A DNA stretch of 64,000 nt from Streptomyces sp. NRRL WC-3618 (GTDB lineage Bacteria; Actinomycetota; Actinomycetes; Streptomycetales; Streptomycetaceae). Positions 43,449 through 52,743 of the stretch are shown piece after piece. The translations under genes were made by a program, and so were the position numbers. The notes under the pieces were generated by a model. It saw only the letters and a program-made list of their open reading frames with translations, had not been told where the DNA came from and ran no database searches. The DNA lies in contig NZ_LGDW01000348.1 in the NCBI RefSeq assembly GCF_001280005.1, forward strand, positions 62,001-126,000, in the 5' to 3' direction. The first letter of the stretch is position 1. The number at the start of each line of letters is the position of its first letter.

Positions 43449-45788
43449 TCACAACCCCACCTCCCCCAACAACCGCACCAACTCAATCCGCGACCGAATC
43501 CCCAACCGCGAGAACACCCCCCGCAGATGGTGATCGATCGTCCGCGGACTCAACGCCAGCCGGACAGCGATCTCCCGATTCGTCGCCCCCTCCGCCGCCA
43601 TCCGCGCCACCATCAACTGCTGCGCGGTGAGGCGACCAGTGAGATCCACCGTCCCCGAACGGACACTCACCGGCACCCCCAGCGCCCTGAGTTCCGCCCG
43701 AGCCTGCGTCGCACAGTGCGGCGCGCCGAACGTCTCGAACGCCTCCAGCGCGCTGTGCAGCCTGTCCCGCGCCTCGGTCCGAAGCCGCAGCCTGCGCAAC
43801 GCGCTGCCGAACAACAGCTCCGTACGGGCGCGTTCGAAGTCACGGGTGCCCTGTGCGTGCAGGTCCAGGGCCGTGCGGTAGTGGTCGACCGCTTCGGCGC
43901 CGGGGGCGAGCAGGGCGCGGCAGCGGGCGCTGAGGGCCAGGTCGTCGGCGCTGCGGACGGCGGTGGCCCAACGGTCGTAGTCGGCGTGGGCGGCCCGTGC
44001 GACGCGGGTGTCGCCGGTGCGTACGGCGGCCTCGACGTAGTGCGGGGTGGCCAGGTGCCGGATGGCCCGGTGGCCGTGGCCGGGGCCGAACCCGGCGAGG
44101 GCCCGCAGCCGGGCTGCGGCGCTCTCGAAGCGGCCGGTGGACAGGTCGTGGAAGGCGAGCGCCCACAGGGCGAGGGCGGCGGGCAGGCCGAGACCATGGG
44201 CGCGGGCGTGGGTACGGGCGGCCCCTGCGCGTTCCCGGCAGACCTCGCCGTCGCCGGTCACCGCCGCGAACATGGCGAGGGCGGCCTGGAGATGACAGGC
44301 GCCGTTGTCCTGGCCGGTGGCGTACGCCTGCCAGAGGGCGTCGGCCGCGGCGGCCTCGGCGACGTGTGGGCGTCCGGTCCAGAAGTCGGCGTAGGCCCGG
44401 AACTCCATGGCCTGCGGCACGGTCACCGTCTCGCCACGGGCCCGGGCGGAGGCGGCGGCCCGTACGGTGGCGCGTTCGGCGCCGGAGTGGTCGCCGAGGA
44501 GCAGCGCGGCGATGCCGGAGTGGATGAGCAGGGTGGGGTCGCCACCGGGACCGCAGCGTCCGGCGGCGGCCTCGAGGAGGTGGCGGGCGTCCTCGTACCG
44601 GCCGTCGACCGCGGCGGCGAGTCCGGAGAGGGTGCCGGGCGGGATGATGCCGAGCCGTGCGGACACGGTGGCCGCCTCCCGGCAGCGGCGGAGGTCGCCG
44701 GTGTACATGGCGGCCTCGGTGGCACGTGCCAGCAGGTGCACGGCGACGTCCAGGGCGGGGTTGGGGACCTGGCGGGACGACTGTGAGTCCGGGTGCGGGT
44801 GCCGGGAGCCGTACGGGTACGGATACGGGCCCTCCAGCAGGCCGGATAACGGCCCGCTCTCCTCGACGGAACGATTCACCGCGCTCCCCTGCTCCAGCGC
44901 GGCCCGCGCATGCCGGACCGCGGCAGTCAGCAGCACGTCGAAGGCCTCGGTCGCGTTGCCCGACCGCAGGGCGAGCAGGCCGTCCAGCGCGCTCTCGTCC
45001 GAGGACGCCACCAGATGGCGGGCCCGGTCGCCGTCGCCGCGGTGCCAGGCGTCGGCGGCGGCCCGGGAGAGCAGCCGGGACCGTTCGCGCGGGTCGGGCG
45101 TGAGGGCGGCGGCGCGCTCGCCGAGGGCGCCGGCCAGGAGGTGGTCGCCGAGTTCACGCGCCTGGTGCGCGGCGGCGCCCAGTTCGGCGGCGAGCCGTGC
45201 GCTGGGCCCCAGTGCGCCGGCGCCCCGGTGCCAGGACCGCCGGGGCGCCTCACCGTCGCCGTGCAGGACACGGGCGAGCAGTCGGTGCGCCTCCCGCCGG
45301 TCCGCCGACGACCCGGACTCGTAGGCGGCGACGCGTGTCCAGGCGTCGCGGAAGACGACTCCGCTCGTTGCCGCGTGGGCGGTCCCGGCCGCCTCGGCGG
45401 CTTCGAGGGCCCGGGTGTCGAGGTGTGCGGCGGCGACCGCGCGCAGGAAGGCGTGGGTCTGCACCGGGTACTGGTCGGCGGCGGCCAGAAGGAGGAGCCG
45501 CCGGGTGTCCTCGGGCAGGGCGCGGATCTCCCGGCGGTGCGCCCGCAGCAGTTCGGGGGCGAGTTCGGCGGGCTGTGCCGGGAGCGGGTCGAGGCCGGCC
45601 GCCTGCCGTTCGGTGAGGCGCGGTACGAGTTCGGCGGCGGCGCGCGGATCGCCGTACGCGGCACGCAGGACGCGCACGCGGACGCCTTCGGGAAGCGGGG
45701 GGCCGAGCTGCTGCCACGCGTTCGTGAGCTGCGGTGACGAAAGGGGCGGCTGAGGCGGGGGATTCACCGAGGTGACCACACAACTCAC
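43449..45788 (-). CDS. LuxR-family regulator with long helical-repeat region, TTA codon
   Basis: A 779-residue LuxR regulator. The C-terminal LuxR helix-turn-helix (about 715-775) reads [20 protein letters not shown], then [19 protein letters not shown]. The remainder is Ala-rich helical repeats of the LAL/TPR type ([31 protein letters not shown] and similar). The N-terminal AAA/P-loop domain of full LAL regulators is missing, yet the frame begins with GTG 45788 and has no sign of truncation. One leucine codon is TTA (complement of 44847-44849), so it is probably bldA-dependent. A Tyr/Pro/Gly patch ([16 protein letters not shown]) interrupts the helices. Divergent from a secreted lipase, its likely target. 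Confidence 0.9.
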   Translation of the reverse strand: MSCVVTSVNPPPQPPLSSPQLTNAWQQLGPPLPEGVRVRVLRAAYGDPRAAAELVPRLTERQAAGLDPLPAQPAELAPELLRAHRREIRALPEDTRRLLLLAAADQYPVQTHAFLRAVAAAHLDTRALEAAEAAGTAHAATSGVVFRDAWTRVAAYESGSSADRREAHRLLARVLHGDGEAPRRSWHRGAGALGPSARLAAELGAAAHQARELGDHLLAGALGERAAALTPDPRERSRLLSRAAADAWHRGDGDRARHLVASSDESALDGLLALRSGNATEAFDVLLTAAVRHARAALEQGSAVNRSVEESGPLSGLLEGPYPYPYGSRHPHPDSQSSRQVPNPALDVAVHLLARATEAAMYTGDLRRCREAATVSARLGIIPPGTLSGLAAAVDGRYEDARHLLEAAAGRCGPGGDPTLLIHSGIAALLLGDHSGAERATVRAAASARARGETVTVPQAMEFRAYADFWTGRPHVAEAAAADALWQAYATGQDNGACHLQAALAMFAAVTGDGEVCRERAGAARTHARAHGLGLPAALALWALAFHDLSTGRFESAAARLRALAGFGPGHGHRAIRHLATPHYVEAAVRTGDTRVARAAHADYDRWATAVRSADDLALSARCRALLAPGAEAVDHYRTALDLHAQGTRDFERARTELLFGSALRRLRLRTEARDRLHSALEAFETFGAPHCATQARAELRALGVPVSVRSGTVDLTGRLTAQQLMVARMAAEGATNREIAVRLALSPRTIDHHLRGVFSRLGIRSRIELVRLLGEVGL

Positions 45789-45894
45789 GTTACTGGCGAG
45801 TTACAAGGTGCGTAAAGACCGGCGATCTCACCGATGCGGCGCGCGTAGACCCGGCCTGACACTCCAGCCAACCCCACCCACATCAGGAGGCACC

Positions 45895-46581
45895 ATGCAG
45901 CGCCGTACGCGACGCATCACCGCAGCCGTCTCGGCCGTCGTGTCCTCGATGCTTCTGTCCCTCTCGCTCACCGCGACGCCCGCTCAGGCCGCGACCCACG
46001 ATCCGGTCGTCTTCGTGCACGGCATCAACAGCTCGTCGAGCAGCTGGAACGACTGGGTCGCCGACTTCAGGGCCGACGGCTACTCGGCCTCCGAGCTGGA
46101 CGCCTGGACGTACTCGTGGACCCAGTCGAACGTCACGACGGCCCAGCAACTGGCCACCGAGGTCAGACGGGTGCTGGCCACGACCGGCGCCTCCAAGGTG
46201 GACCTCGTCGTCCACTCGATGGGCGCGATGAGTGCTCGCTACTACCTCAAGAACCTCGGCGGGACCGCCTACGTCGACGACTTCGTCTCCACGGCCGGCG
46301 TCAACCACGGCACGTCGCTCGCCTCGTTGTGCGCGTGGCTGTACACCTCGTGCGCCGAGATGAACACGGGAAGTGCGTTCCTGACCTCGCTGAACTCGGG
46401 CGACGAGAGCCCGGGCAGCGTGTCGTACGCCAGTTTCTGGTCCAACTGCGACGAGGCGATCAACCCGGACAGTTCGGCGCTCCTCAGCGGCGCCACGAAC
46501 GTCGAGGTCGGCTGCATCTCGCACGACGAGATGAACAACGACTTCGGCGTCTACCAGCAGGTGCGCGACTTCATCTCCTAG
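45895..46581 (+). CDS. secreted lipase/esterase (alpha/beta hydrolase)
   Basis: A 228-residue exported lipase of the small (class 2, EstA-like) Streptomyces type. The signal peptide ([20 protein letters not shown], then QAA) is cleaved near residue 33. Catalytic features: oxyanion motif [13 protein letters not shown], nucleophile Ser108 in [13 protein letters not shown], an Asp in INPDSSALL and the His in [10 protein letters not shown]. Four cysteines can form disulfides ([21 protein letters not shown]). ATG 45895 follows CAGGAGG. It is divergent from the LuxR gene. Confidence 0.93.
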   Translation: MQRRTRRITAAVSAVVSSMLLSLSLTATPAQAATHDPVVFVHGINSSSSSWNDWVADFRADGYSASELDAWTYSWTQSNVTTAQQLATEVRRVLATTGASKVDLVVHSMGAMSARYYLKNLGGTAYVDDFVSTAGVNHGTSLASLCAWLYTSCAEMNTGSAFLTSLNSGDESPGSVSYASFWSNCDEAINPDSSALLSGATNVEVGCISHDEMNNDFGVYQQVRDFIS

Positions 46582-46629
46582 GGAGGACAATCGCGGTAAG
46601 GCCAGTCCTCCCCAGCCCAGGAGGTCCCC

Positions 46630-47325
46630 ATGCCGCTACGGTCCGCCGCGGACTCCGGCAAGGTGCCGCGCGATCCCGTGCACCATCCGCTGTTCGCCCG
46701 TTCCTACGCCCGGCTCAGCGTGGCCGCCGAGACCAGAATGGGTCTGGGCGCCGTACGGGGGCGCCTGCTCGCCGGACTCTCCGGGCGGGTGATCGAGATC
46801 GGCGCCGGCAACGGACTGAACTTCGCGCACTACCCGGGCACCGTCTCGGAGGTCGTCGCGATCGAACCCGAGCGCCTGCTGCGGCAGTTGGCCGTGGAGG
46901 CGGCGACGCGTTGCGACGTACCCGTCGATGTGGTGCCGGGTGTGGCGGAGGCGCTGCCCGTGAAGGCGGAGGCCTTCGACGCGGTCGTGCTCTCGCTGGT
47001 GCTGTGCGGCGTCCGGGACGTCTCCCGGGCACTCGGTGAGGTACGGCGGGTGCTGCGGCCGGGTGGTGAGGTGCGGTTCTTCGAGCACGGCGTCGGCGGC
47101 GGGCCGGCGATGCGGTTCACGCAGCGCGCGCTCGACCGCACGGTGTGGCCCGCGCTCGCCGGCGGCTGCCATGTGTCCCGGGACCCGGTGGCCTCGCTGC
47201 GGGAGGCCGGGTTCGAACTCGGCCCGTATCGGCGGGTGTTGCTTTCCGAGAAGGGGCCGCGGCTGCCCATCTCGTACTGCGTGACGGGCAGCGCGTGGCG
47301 TCCGTCGGCGCCGGACGCCTCATAG
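46630..47325 (+). CDS. class I SAM-dependent methyltransferase
   Basis: A 231-residue methyltransferase of the UbiE/type 11 class. Motif I VIEIGAGNGLNFAHY lies at about residues 55-69, the acidic loop AIEPE after it, and AEAFDAVVLSLVLCGVRD with VLRPGGEVRFFEHG form the later motifs. No signal peptide. The substrate is unknown. Its stop overlaps the convergent toxin gene by 6 bp, and no terminator is visible between them. ATG 46630 is preceded by CAGGAGGTCCCC. Confidence 0.9.
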   Translation: MPLRSAADSGKVPRDPVHHPLFARSYARLSVAAETRMGLGAVRGRLLAGLSGRVIEIGAGNGLNFAHYPGTVSEVVAIEPERLLRQLAVEAATRCDVPVDVVPGVAEALPVKAEAFDAVVLSLVLCGVRDVSRALGEVRRVLRPGGEVRFFEHGVGGGPAMRFTQRALDRTVWPALAGGCHVSRDPVASLREAGFELGPYRRVLLSEKGPRLPISYCVTGSAWRPSAPDAS

Positions 47326-47703
47326 GCTCCACTGGCGCAGCTCGTGCGCGATGTCGTACACCGTGGCGTTGCCCGTCTTCACCAGACGGGCCAGTTCACG
47401 CACCTGCTCGGGCGACGTCACGACCTTGACCCCGCTGGCGATGAGGTAGGCGTAGGCGACCGCGGAGGCGAACAACGCGTTGGAGCGTTCCAACGCCGGT
47501 ACGTGCAGCAGGAGTTGGAGAAGGGCTGCGGCACGGGCGTGCGGGTTGTCGTAGACGGGGATGTCGAAGATCTCGGCCTCGTGGCGGGCGACGGCGGCGA
47601 CCAGGGCGCCCCAGTCGGAGACCTGGGGGTCACCGGGCGTCTTCCGTTCGGCGATCATGAGGAGCCAGGCGAGGTCGATCCTGAGGTTGTCGAAGTTATC
47701 CAA
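47320..47703 (-). CDS. Fic/Doc-like toxin with degenerate motif
   Basis: A 127-residue helical protein in toxin position of a TA operon. Its central part HVPALERSNALFASAVAYAY (from residue 67) and YLIASGVKV align by eye with the Doc/Fic core H-x-F-x-(D/A)-x-N-(K/G)-R-T-A-L. Only the histidine (His67) and an asparagine (Asn75) remain and their spacing is shifted, while the phosphate-binding Lys/Arg are absent. In Streptomyces this family is named fic-family toxin component, as I recall. It starts at TTG 47703, overlapping the antitoxin stop by 8 bp. Whether it still transfers phosphate or AMP is doubtful. Confidence 0.75.
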   Translation of the reverse strand: MDNFDNLRIDLAWLLMIAERKTPGDPQVSDWGALVAAVARHEAEIFDIPVYDNPHARAAALLQLLLHVPALERSNALFASAVAYAYLIASGVKVVTSPEQVRELARLVKTGNATVYDIAHELRQWSL

Positions 47704-47947
47704 GGGGTCGGTGACGACCTTCGCGCTTGCCTTCGCGGTCCGAGCCGAACTCTTCCGCGAAAACGGACTCGTACTGCTTCATGAAGTCGGCCGCCGCCTC
47801 CACGAAGGTGTGGCCCGCCTCGCCGGTGTCGTGTCTGACCAGCTCCTCGATGTAGCGGTTGACGCTCATCCCACGGGCGAGGGCCTTTTCGCGCGCCGCC
47901 TGGGCGGTGCCCTCATCCACCCGGACGTTCAGCTGAGTCTTGGGCAT
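47696..47947 (-). CDS. ribbon-helix-helix antitoxin
   Basis: An 83-residue antitoxin. The N-terminal ribbon-helix-helix reads KTQLNVRVDEGTAQAAREKA, then RGMSVNRYIEELV. The C-terminal tail (ADFMKQYESVFAEEFGSDRE) should wrap the toxin. ATG 47947 lies 8 bp after a near-perfect 20-bp palindrome (47956-47975), its likely autoregulatory operator. The stop (TAA at 47696-47698) lies inside the start region of the toxin gene, giving translational coupling. Confidence 0.88.
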   Translation of the reverse strand: MPKTQLNVRVDEGTAQAAREKALARGMSVNRYIEELVRHDTGEAGHTFVEAAADFMKQYESVFAEEFGSDREGKREGRHRPLG

Positions 47948-47955
47948 ACCTCGAA

Positions 47956-47975
47956 GCTAGCGCATATGTGCTAGC
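47956..47975. promoter_or_regulatory. 20-bp palindrome GCTAGC-N8-GCTAGC, toxin-antitoxin operator
   Basis: The two GCTAGC arms flank GCATATGT, so the whole reads GCTAGC(G/A)CATATG(T/C)GCTAGC with 18 of 20 bases symmetric. It is AT-richer than its surroundings and lies 8 bp upstream of the antitoxin ATG, where the ribosome site and promoter must be. Typical of RHH-antitoxin autorepression. Confidence 0.75.
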
Positions 47976-48116
47976 ACCGGCAAGAGGGCCACCCGGGGGT
48001 GAAAAGGGATACCGAGTGTGCGCCTCGTCACACTACGCTCGGCCGGGACAAGGATCGAGGGACGTCGGTACGACATCGGGCCGGCCACGACCAGCAAGCC
48101 ACCGAAGGAGGCACCC

Positions 48117-48965
48117 TTGTCCACACCTGCTGCGGAGCACGCCCCGGGGCACACGGAGGCGGACGGAACCGCTGCCCGCGCCCGCGCGCTGACCAAGGCG
48201 TACGGGTCGGGCGAGACGACCGTGCTCGCCCTCGACTCGGTCGACGTGGACATCGCGCGCGGGAGCTTCACCGCGGTCATGGGGCCCTCCGGTTCGGGGA
48301 AGTCCACGTTGATGCACTGTCTGGCGGGGCTCGACACCGTGTCGGCGGGGCAGGTGTGGCTCGGCGACACGGAGATCACGGGGCTGAAGGACCGCGATCT
48401 GACCCGGCTGCGGCGGGACCGGATCGGGTTCATGTTCCAGTCGTTCAACCTGATCCCGACCCTGAACGCGGTCGAGAACATCACCCTGCCGATGGACATC
48501 GCGGGCCAGAAACCCGACCAGAAGTGGCTGGACCAGGTCATCGACACACTGGGGCTGCGGGACCGGCTCAAGCACCGGCCGACCCAACTGTCCGGCGGGC
48601 AGCAGCAACGCGTGGCCTGTGCCCGGGCGCTCGCCTCGCGCCCCGAGCTGATCTTCGCCGACGAGCCGACCGGCAACCTCGACTCGCGCGCCGGGCTGGA
48701 AGTCCTCTCGTTCCTGCGCCAGGCCGTCGACGACCTGGGCCAGACGGTCGTCATGGTGACCCATGACCCGGGCGCCGCCGCCCACTCCGACCTGGTGCTC
48801 TTCCTCGTCGACGGACGGATCGTGGACGAGATGGCACAGCCCACGGCGGAAGCGGTCCTGGAACGTATGCGCCTCTTCTCCGGCGGACAGACCCAGGCCC
48901 CCTCGCCCGGCGCGCCCGGCGGTCCCAACACTCCGTCCCTCACCAAGCCCACCGACGAGGACTGA
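48117..48965 (+). CDS. ABC transporter ATP-binding protein (MacB/LolD type)
   Basis: A 282-residue ABC ATPase with Walker A GPSGSGKST, Q-loop FMFQSFNLIPTLNAVEN, signature LSGGQQQRVACARAL and Walker B LIFADEPTGN. The sequence belongs to the MacB/LolD/FtsE class whose partners are FtsX-like permeases; that permease follows after 6 bp. The start at TTG 48117 has AAGGAGG 6 nt upstream; an open frame from 48018 is not conserved in character. The C-terminal tail is Pro/Gly/Ser-rich. The export substrate is unknown. Confidence 0.93.
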   Translation: MSTPAAEHAPGHTEADGTAARARALTKAYGSGETTVLALDSVDVDIARGSFTAVMGPSGSGKSTLMHCLAGLDTVSAGQVWLGDTEITGLKDRDLTRLRRDRIGFMFQSFNLIPTLNAVENITLPMDIAGQKPDQKWLDQVIDTLGLRDRLKHRPTQLSGGQQQRVACARALASRPELIFADEPTGNLDSRAGLEVLSFLRQAVDDLGQTVVMVTHDPGAAAHSDLVLFLVDGRIVDEMAQPTAEAVLERMRLFSGGQTQAPSPGAPGGPNTPSLTKPTDED

Positions 48966-48971
48966 CGCCCC

Positions 48972-51539
48972 GTGTTGAAGGCAACGCTCAGGAGTTTCCT
49001 CGCCCACAAGGGCAGACTGCTGCTCTCCGCGCTGGCCGTCGTCCTGTCCGTGGCGTTCGTCGCGGGCAGCCTGATCTTCTCCGACACGGTCACCCGTACC
49101 TTCGACCGGCTCTTCGCCTCCACCTCCGCCGATGTCACGGTGAACCCCCACAAGGACTTCGACTCGTCGGTGCCGTCCGGCGCCGTCCTGACCCTGCCGG
49201 CCTCGCTGGGGCGGCGGGTCGCCGGGGTCGACGGCGTCAAGGATGCCCACGCCGACACGTCCGTCGAGAACCTCACCGTCGTCGACGACCGGAACAAGTC
49301 GGTCTCACCAACCTCCGGCGCCCCCACCATCGCCACCGACTGGTACCTCACCGACCGCAGCCCCGTGCAGCTCACCTCCGGCCACGCCCCCCGGGGCGAC
49401 GGCGAGGCGCTGCTGGACGCGGACACCGCCGACAGCAAGCACGTCGGCATCGGGGACACGCTCACCGTCCACGCGCAGCCGGGGACGTTCAAGGTCAGGA
49501 TCGTCGGGATCGCGACCTTCACCACCACCAACCCGGGCGCGGCGCTGCTCTTCCTGGACACGAAGACCGCGCAGACCCGGCTGCTGGGGGCGCCGGACCG
49601 GGCCACGAGCATCTCGGTGACCGCCGCGAGCGGGGTGAGCGACGCCGAACTGAAGAGCCGTATCGCACGACAGATCGGCACCAGGGACTACGAGTTGAAG
49701 ACGGCCGCCGAGCAGGCCGAGTCCGCCGCGAAACAACTCGGCGGATTCCTCGACGTGATCAAGTACGTGATGCTGGGCTTCGCCGGGATCGCGGTGCTCG
49801 TCGGGGTCTTCCTGATCGTCAACACCTTCTCCATGCTGATCGCCCAACGCACCCGCGAACTGGGCCTGTTGCGGGCGCTCGGCGCCGACCGACGGCAGGT
49901 GCGCCGGTCCGTGCTGACGGAGGCGGTGCTGCTCGGCCTGGTCGGCTCGACGCTCGGCCTCGCCGCCGGGATCGGTCTCGCGACCGGGCTGATCCAGCTG
50001 ATGAGCGCGTTCGGCATGAACCTCACGTCGGCCGACATGGTGGTGGGCTGGGTGACTCCCGTGTCGTCGTACGCCGTCGGACTCGGGGTCACCTTCGTGG
50101 CCGCCTATCTGCCGGCCCGGCGGGCCGCGGTGGTCTCCCCCATGGCCGCGCTCTCGGACGCCGAGATCGCCGGTGTGGGAAGGCCGTTGCGGGTACGGGC
50201 GGTGGTCGGCGCGATCGTCGGGGCGCTCGGCGGCGCCGCACTCCTGGGCTGCGCCACGGCGGACAAGACGTCGACCTCCGCTTCCCTGCTGGGACTCGGT
50301 GTCGTCCTCACCCTCGTCGCCACGGTCATCGCGGGCCCGCTGCTGGTCCGGCCGGTCATCCGCGTGCTGGGCGGCGCGTTCCCTGCGGTCTTCGGCCCGG
50401 TCGGTCTGCTGAGCCAGCGCAACGCCCTGCGCAACCCCCGCCGTACGGGGGCCACGGCCGCCGCGCTGATGGTGGGCCTCGCCCTGGTCGGCGGGATGTC
50501 CGTGGCCAGCGCCTCGATGACCAAGTCCTTCGACCAGCAGATCGACAGGACGCTCGGTGCCGACTTCGTCGTGCAGAACGACAACTTCGTGCCGTTCCCG
50601 AAGGAGGTCACCGACAAGGTGCGGGCCACGGACGGGGTCGGTCTCGTCGTACGGCAGCGGTTCGTGCCGGTCGCGGTGCGCTTCCCCGACGGCAAGCGTC
50701 TCGAGACGACGGCCGCCGGATACGACGCGCGGCTCGACGACGTCGCCCATGTCACCTACGCGCAGGGCGACACCGCCGCCGCGCTCGCGGACGGCCACGT
50801 GGCGATGGACGCCGACTACGCCAAGGACCACGGCGCACGCGTCGGCACCGTGCTGCCGGTTCAGTTCGCGGACGGCGGACGGACCGAGCTGACGGTCGCC
50901 GCCCTCACCGACCAGGACAGCGCCCAGGGGTTCCGGATGCAGGGCGGGATCTACTTCGGGATCGCCGTCGCCGAGCGGTATGTGCCCGGCGGACAGGAGT
51001 CCGCGCTGTACGTCAACGCCTCGGACGGCACGAGCGTGGACCGACTGCGTCCCGCGCTGGAACGGACCCTCGACCCGTATCCGCAGCTCAAGGTGCGCGA
51101 CCAGGCCGACTACAAGGAACTGATCCGCAACCAGATCGCCGTGCTCCTCTACCTCGTGTACGCGCTGCTGGGCCTCGCGATCGTCATCGCGGTGCTCGGC
51201 GTGGTCAACACCCTCGCCCTGTCGGTCGTGGAGCGCACCCGCGAGATCGGGCTGCTGCGGGCCATCGGTCTGTCCCGGCGTCAGCTGCGCCGGATGATCC
51301 GGCTGGAGTCCGTGGTGATCGCCGTGTTCGGGGCGGTGCTCGGGCTCGGGCTCGGGCTGGTGTGGGGCGTGTGCATCCAGCGCGTGCTGGCACTACAGGG
51401 CATGAAGGCACTGGAGATTCCCTGGGGCACGATCGTCCTGGTGGTGGTCGCCTCGGCGATCGTCGGCATCGTCGCGGCGCTGCTGCCCGCGTTGCGCGCG
51501 TCCCGGATGAACGTCCTGGCGGCGATCGCGCACGAGTGA
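48972..51539 (+). CDS. FtsX/MacB-family ABC transporter permease
   Basis: An 855-residue permease with a duplicated FtsX architecture. An N-terminal helix (LLLSALAVVLSVAFVAGSLIF) and outer domain are followed by three helices (about 255-400), then a further pair, a second outer domain (about 520-720), and three C-terminal helices with VVERTREIGLLRAIGLSRRQ. The first FtsX domain carries the matching IAQRTRELGLLRALGADRRQ. It starts with GTG 48972, 6 bp after its ATPase. Such transporters may extrude lipids or antibiotics or transmit mechanical force; no specific role is evident. Confidence 0.93.
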   Translation: MLKATLRSFLAHKGRLLLSALAVVLSVAFVAGSLIFSDTVTRTFDRLFASTSADVTVNPHKDFDSSVPSGAVLTLPASLGRRVAGVDGVKDAHADTSVENLTVVDDRNKSVSPTSGAPTIATDWYLTDRSPVQLTSGHAPRGDGEALLDADTADSKHVGIGDTLTVHAQPGTFKVRIVGIATFTTTNPGAALLFLDTKTAQTRLLGAPDRATSISVTAASGVSDAELKSRIARQIGTRDYELKTAAEQAESAAKQLGGFLDVIKYVMLGFAGIAVLVGVFLIVNTFSMLIAQRTRELGLLRALGADRRQVRRSVLTEAVLLGLVGSTLGLAAGIGLATGLIQLMSAFGMNLTSADMVVGWVTPVSSYAVGLGVTFVAAYLPARRAAVVSPMAALSDAEIAGVGRPLRVRAVVGAIVGALGGAALLGCATADKTSTSASLLGLGVVLTLVATVIAGPLLVRPVIRVLGGAFPAVFGPVGLLSQRNALRNPRRTGATAAALMVGLALVGGMSVASASMTKSFDQQIDRTLGADFVVQNDNFVPFPKEVTDKVRATDGVGLVVRQRFVPVAVRFPDGKRLETTAAGYDARLDDVAHVTYAQGDTAAALADGHVAMDADYAKDHGARVGTVLPVQFADGGRTELTVAALTDQDSAQGFRMQGGIYFGIAVAERYVPGGQESALYVNASDGTSVDRLRPALERTLDPYPQLKVRDQADYKELIRNQIAVLLYLVYALLGLAIVIAVLGVVNTLALSVVERTREIGLLRAIGLSRRQLRRMIRLESVVIAVFGAVLGLGLGLVWGVCIQRVLALQGMKALEIPWGTIVLVVVASAIVGIVAALLPALRASRMNVLAAIAHE

Positions 51540-52123
51540 GTCGGAGGCGGCGGCCGACCACCCTGTTCCGGGTGCCGTGCTCGGCGTGTCGCGCGCTGCG
51601 CGCCGGGCCGTCGAGTCGACCCCGGCCCTCGGCTCCCGCGCACCCGCCGGACCGCCCGCAGCGCGTCCCGCATCAGCGGGATCAGCGCCGGCCACACCAG
51701 CGCGAACCCCGCCCGGCGCTCCGAGGGCGGGGTCTTTGAACCGGACCAGGGGGAGCGCGCTCACGATGCCGGTCGCCGCGCCGAGCCCACGTGCCCGGCG
51801 CCCTCCGCGCCGAAGTCGGCCGTCGGTCGGGCACGTCCCCTGGCGGTGCGTGCAGTCGTGGCGCCGCCGATCGGGTTGTACGTACGGCGGCGCACGGGAC
51901 GGGAAGTGACTGCCGGTCAGCCGATCAAATGCCTGGTCAGGGCTCTGCGGCTAGCTTCGGAGAAAGGGCGGCCGCCAGGTCGGGTGCCCCCCGTACGGGT
52001 CAGCCGGGCGGGCGGCTCGAGTGGTGGGCCCCGCCGGTCTGACTGACGGTTAATCACGTCGAGGCCGGGACTCGTCAGCTGACATCACGTCAGCGCCCCG
52101 GCCACGGCGGAAGGACATCGACC
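51540..52123. other. 584-bp region without a recognisable gene
   Basis: Frames in this stretch are Arg/Pro/Ala-rich and carry no recognisable domain. The minus-strand pieces FERRAGFALVWPALIPLMRD-like at about 51650-51720 look slightly protein-like and may be a decayed gene, but I cannot name it. At the right end is a nested stem-loop (52063-52103): outer GGCCGGG/CCCGGCC and inner GCTGAC-ATCAC-GTCAGC. It lies 20 bp before the next start codon, in the leader of the secreted protein gene. Confidence 0.4.
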
Positions 52124-52624
52124 ATGCGCTCTGCCCGCCTGCTCCTCGCCACCGCGACGGCCACGGCCGCTCTCGCGATCGCCGCACCCGGCGCCCTCGC
52201 TGCCGACGGCGGTGACTGGGACAAGGGTGACTCTTCCTACAGTAAGGAGCACGACAAGGACAGCAAGCACGACAAGCCGAACGGTGGAATGCACACGGGT
52301 GGCGGTGCGCTCACCGCGGTGAACGACGGCGACTGGAGCAAGGACGACAACGCGGAGGAGAGCACGGACGAGGGCAAGAAGGGCGACTGGGACGCCGGCA
52401 AGGAGGAAAGCGGCAAGGGCTCCTGGAACTCCTCCGACAAGGAGGAGAGCGGCAGCAAGGGTGACTGGGGCTCCAAGCACGAGAAGCCCAGCGGCGGCAT
52501 GCACACCGGTGGCGGCGCGCTCGCGAACCCGGGTGTCACGGCCGGCGGCATGGCGGCCCTGGCCGTCGTCGGCGCGGGCGCGTTCGCGATGCGTCGCAGG
52601 AACGCGGCCGACGGGGTCTCCTGA
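52124..52624 (+). CDS. small secreted repeat protein with membrane-anchor tail, sortase neighbour
   Basis: A 166-residue exported protein. The signal peptide (MRSARLLLATATATAALAIA, cut near AAPGALA) is followed by a charged, Asp/Lys/Ser/Gly-rich middle with repeated GDW(D/S/G) units (GDWDKG, GDWSKD, GDWDAG, GDWGSK). Two copies of KP(N/S)GGMHTGGGAL lie at about 50 and 125. The C-terminus has a hydrophobic helix (GGMAALAVVGAGAFAM) and then RRRN. This is the layout of a sortase substrate but no LPxTG or LAxTG is present; the nearest is MHTGG. The adjacent gene is a class F-type sortase. Confidence 0.8.
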   Translation: MRSARLLLATATATAALAIAAPGALAADGGDWDKGDSSYSKEHDKDSKHDKPNGGMHTGGGALTAVNDGDWSKDDNAEESTDEGKKGDWDAGKEESGKGSWNSSDKEESGSKGDWGSKHEKPSGGMHTGGGALANPGVTAGGMAALAVVGAGAFAMRRRNAADGVS

Positions 52625-52743
52625 CCGATGCCTGACATAGAAGCCGGGGCCGTCGCGTGCGCACATCCGCCTGTGCGCACTGCGGCGGCCCGGCCCGTTT
52701 TCCCCGTACGTACTGTGCCCGTGTTCCAGTGAGGTGGTTCCCG

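Noticed and set aside
45772..45894. Upstream extension of the secreted lipase
   Set aside because: The extension would put a basic non-signal segment before the signal peptide; AGGAGG before ATG 45895 sets the start.
51577..51909. 110-codon plus-strand frame after the ABC permease
   Set aside because: Ala/Pro/Arg-rich with no domain; no ribosome site and no recognisable codon pattern.
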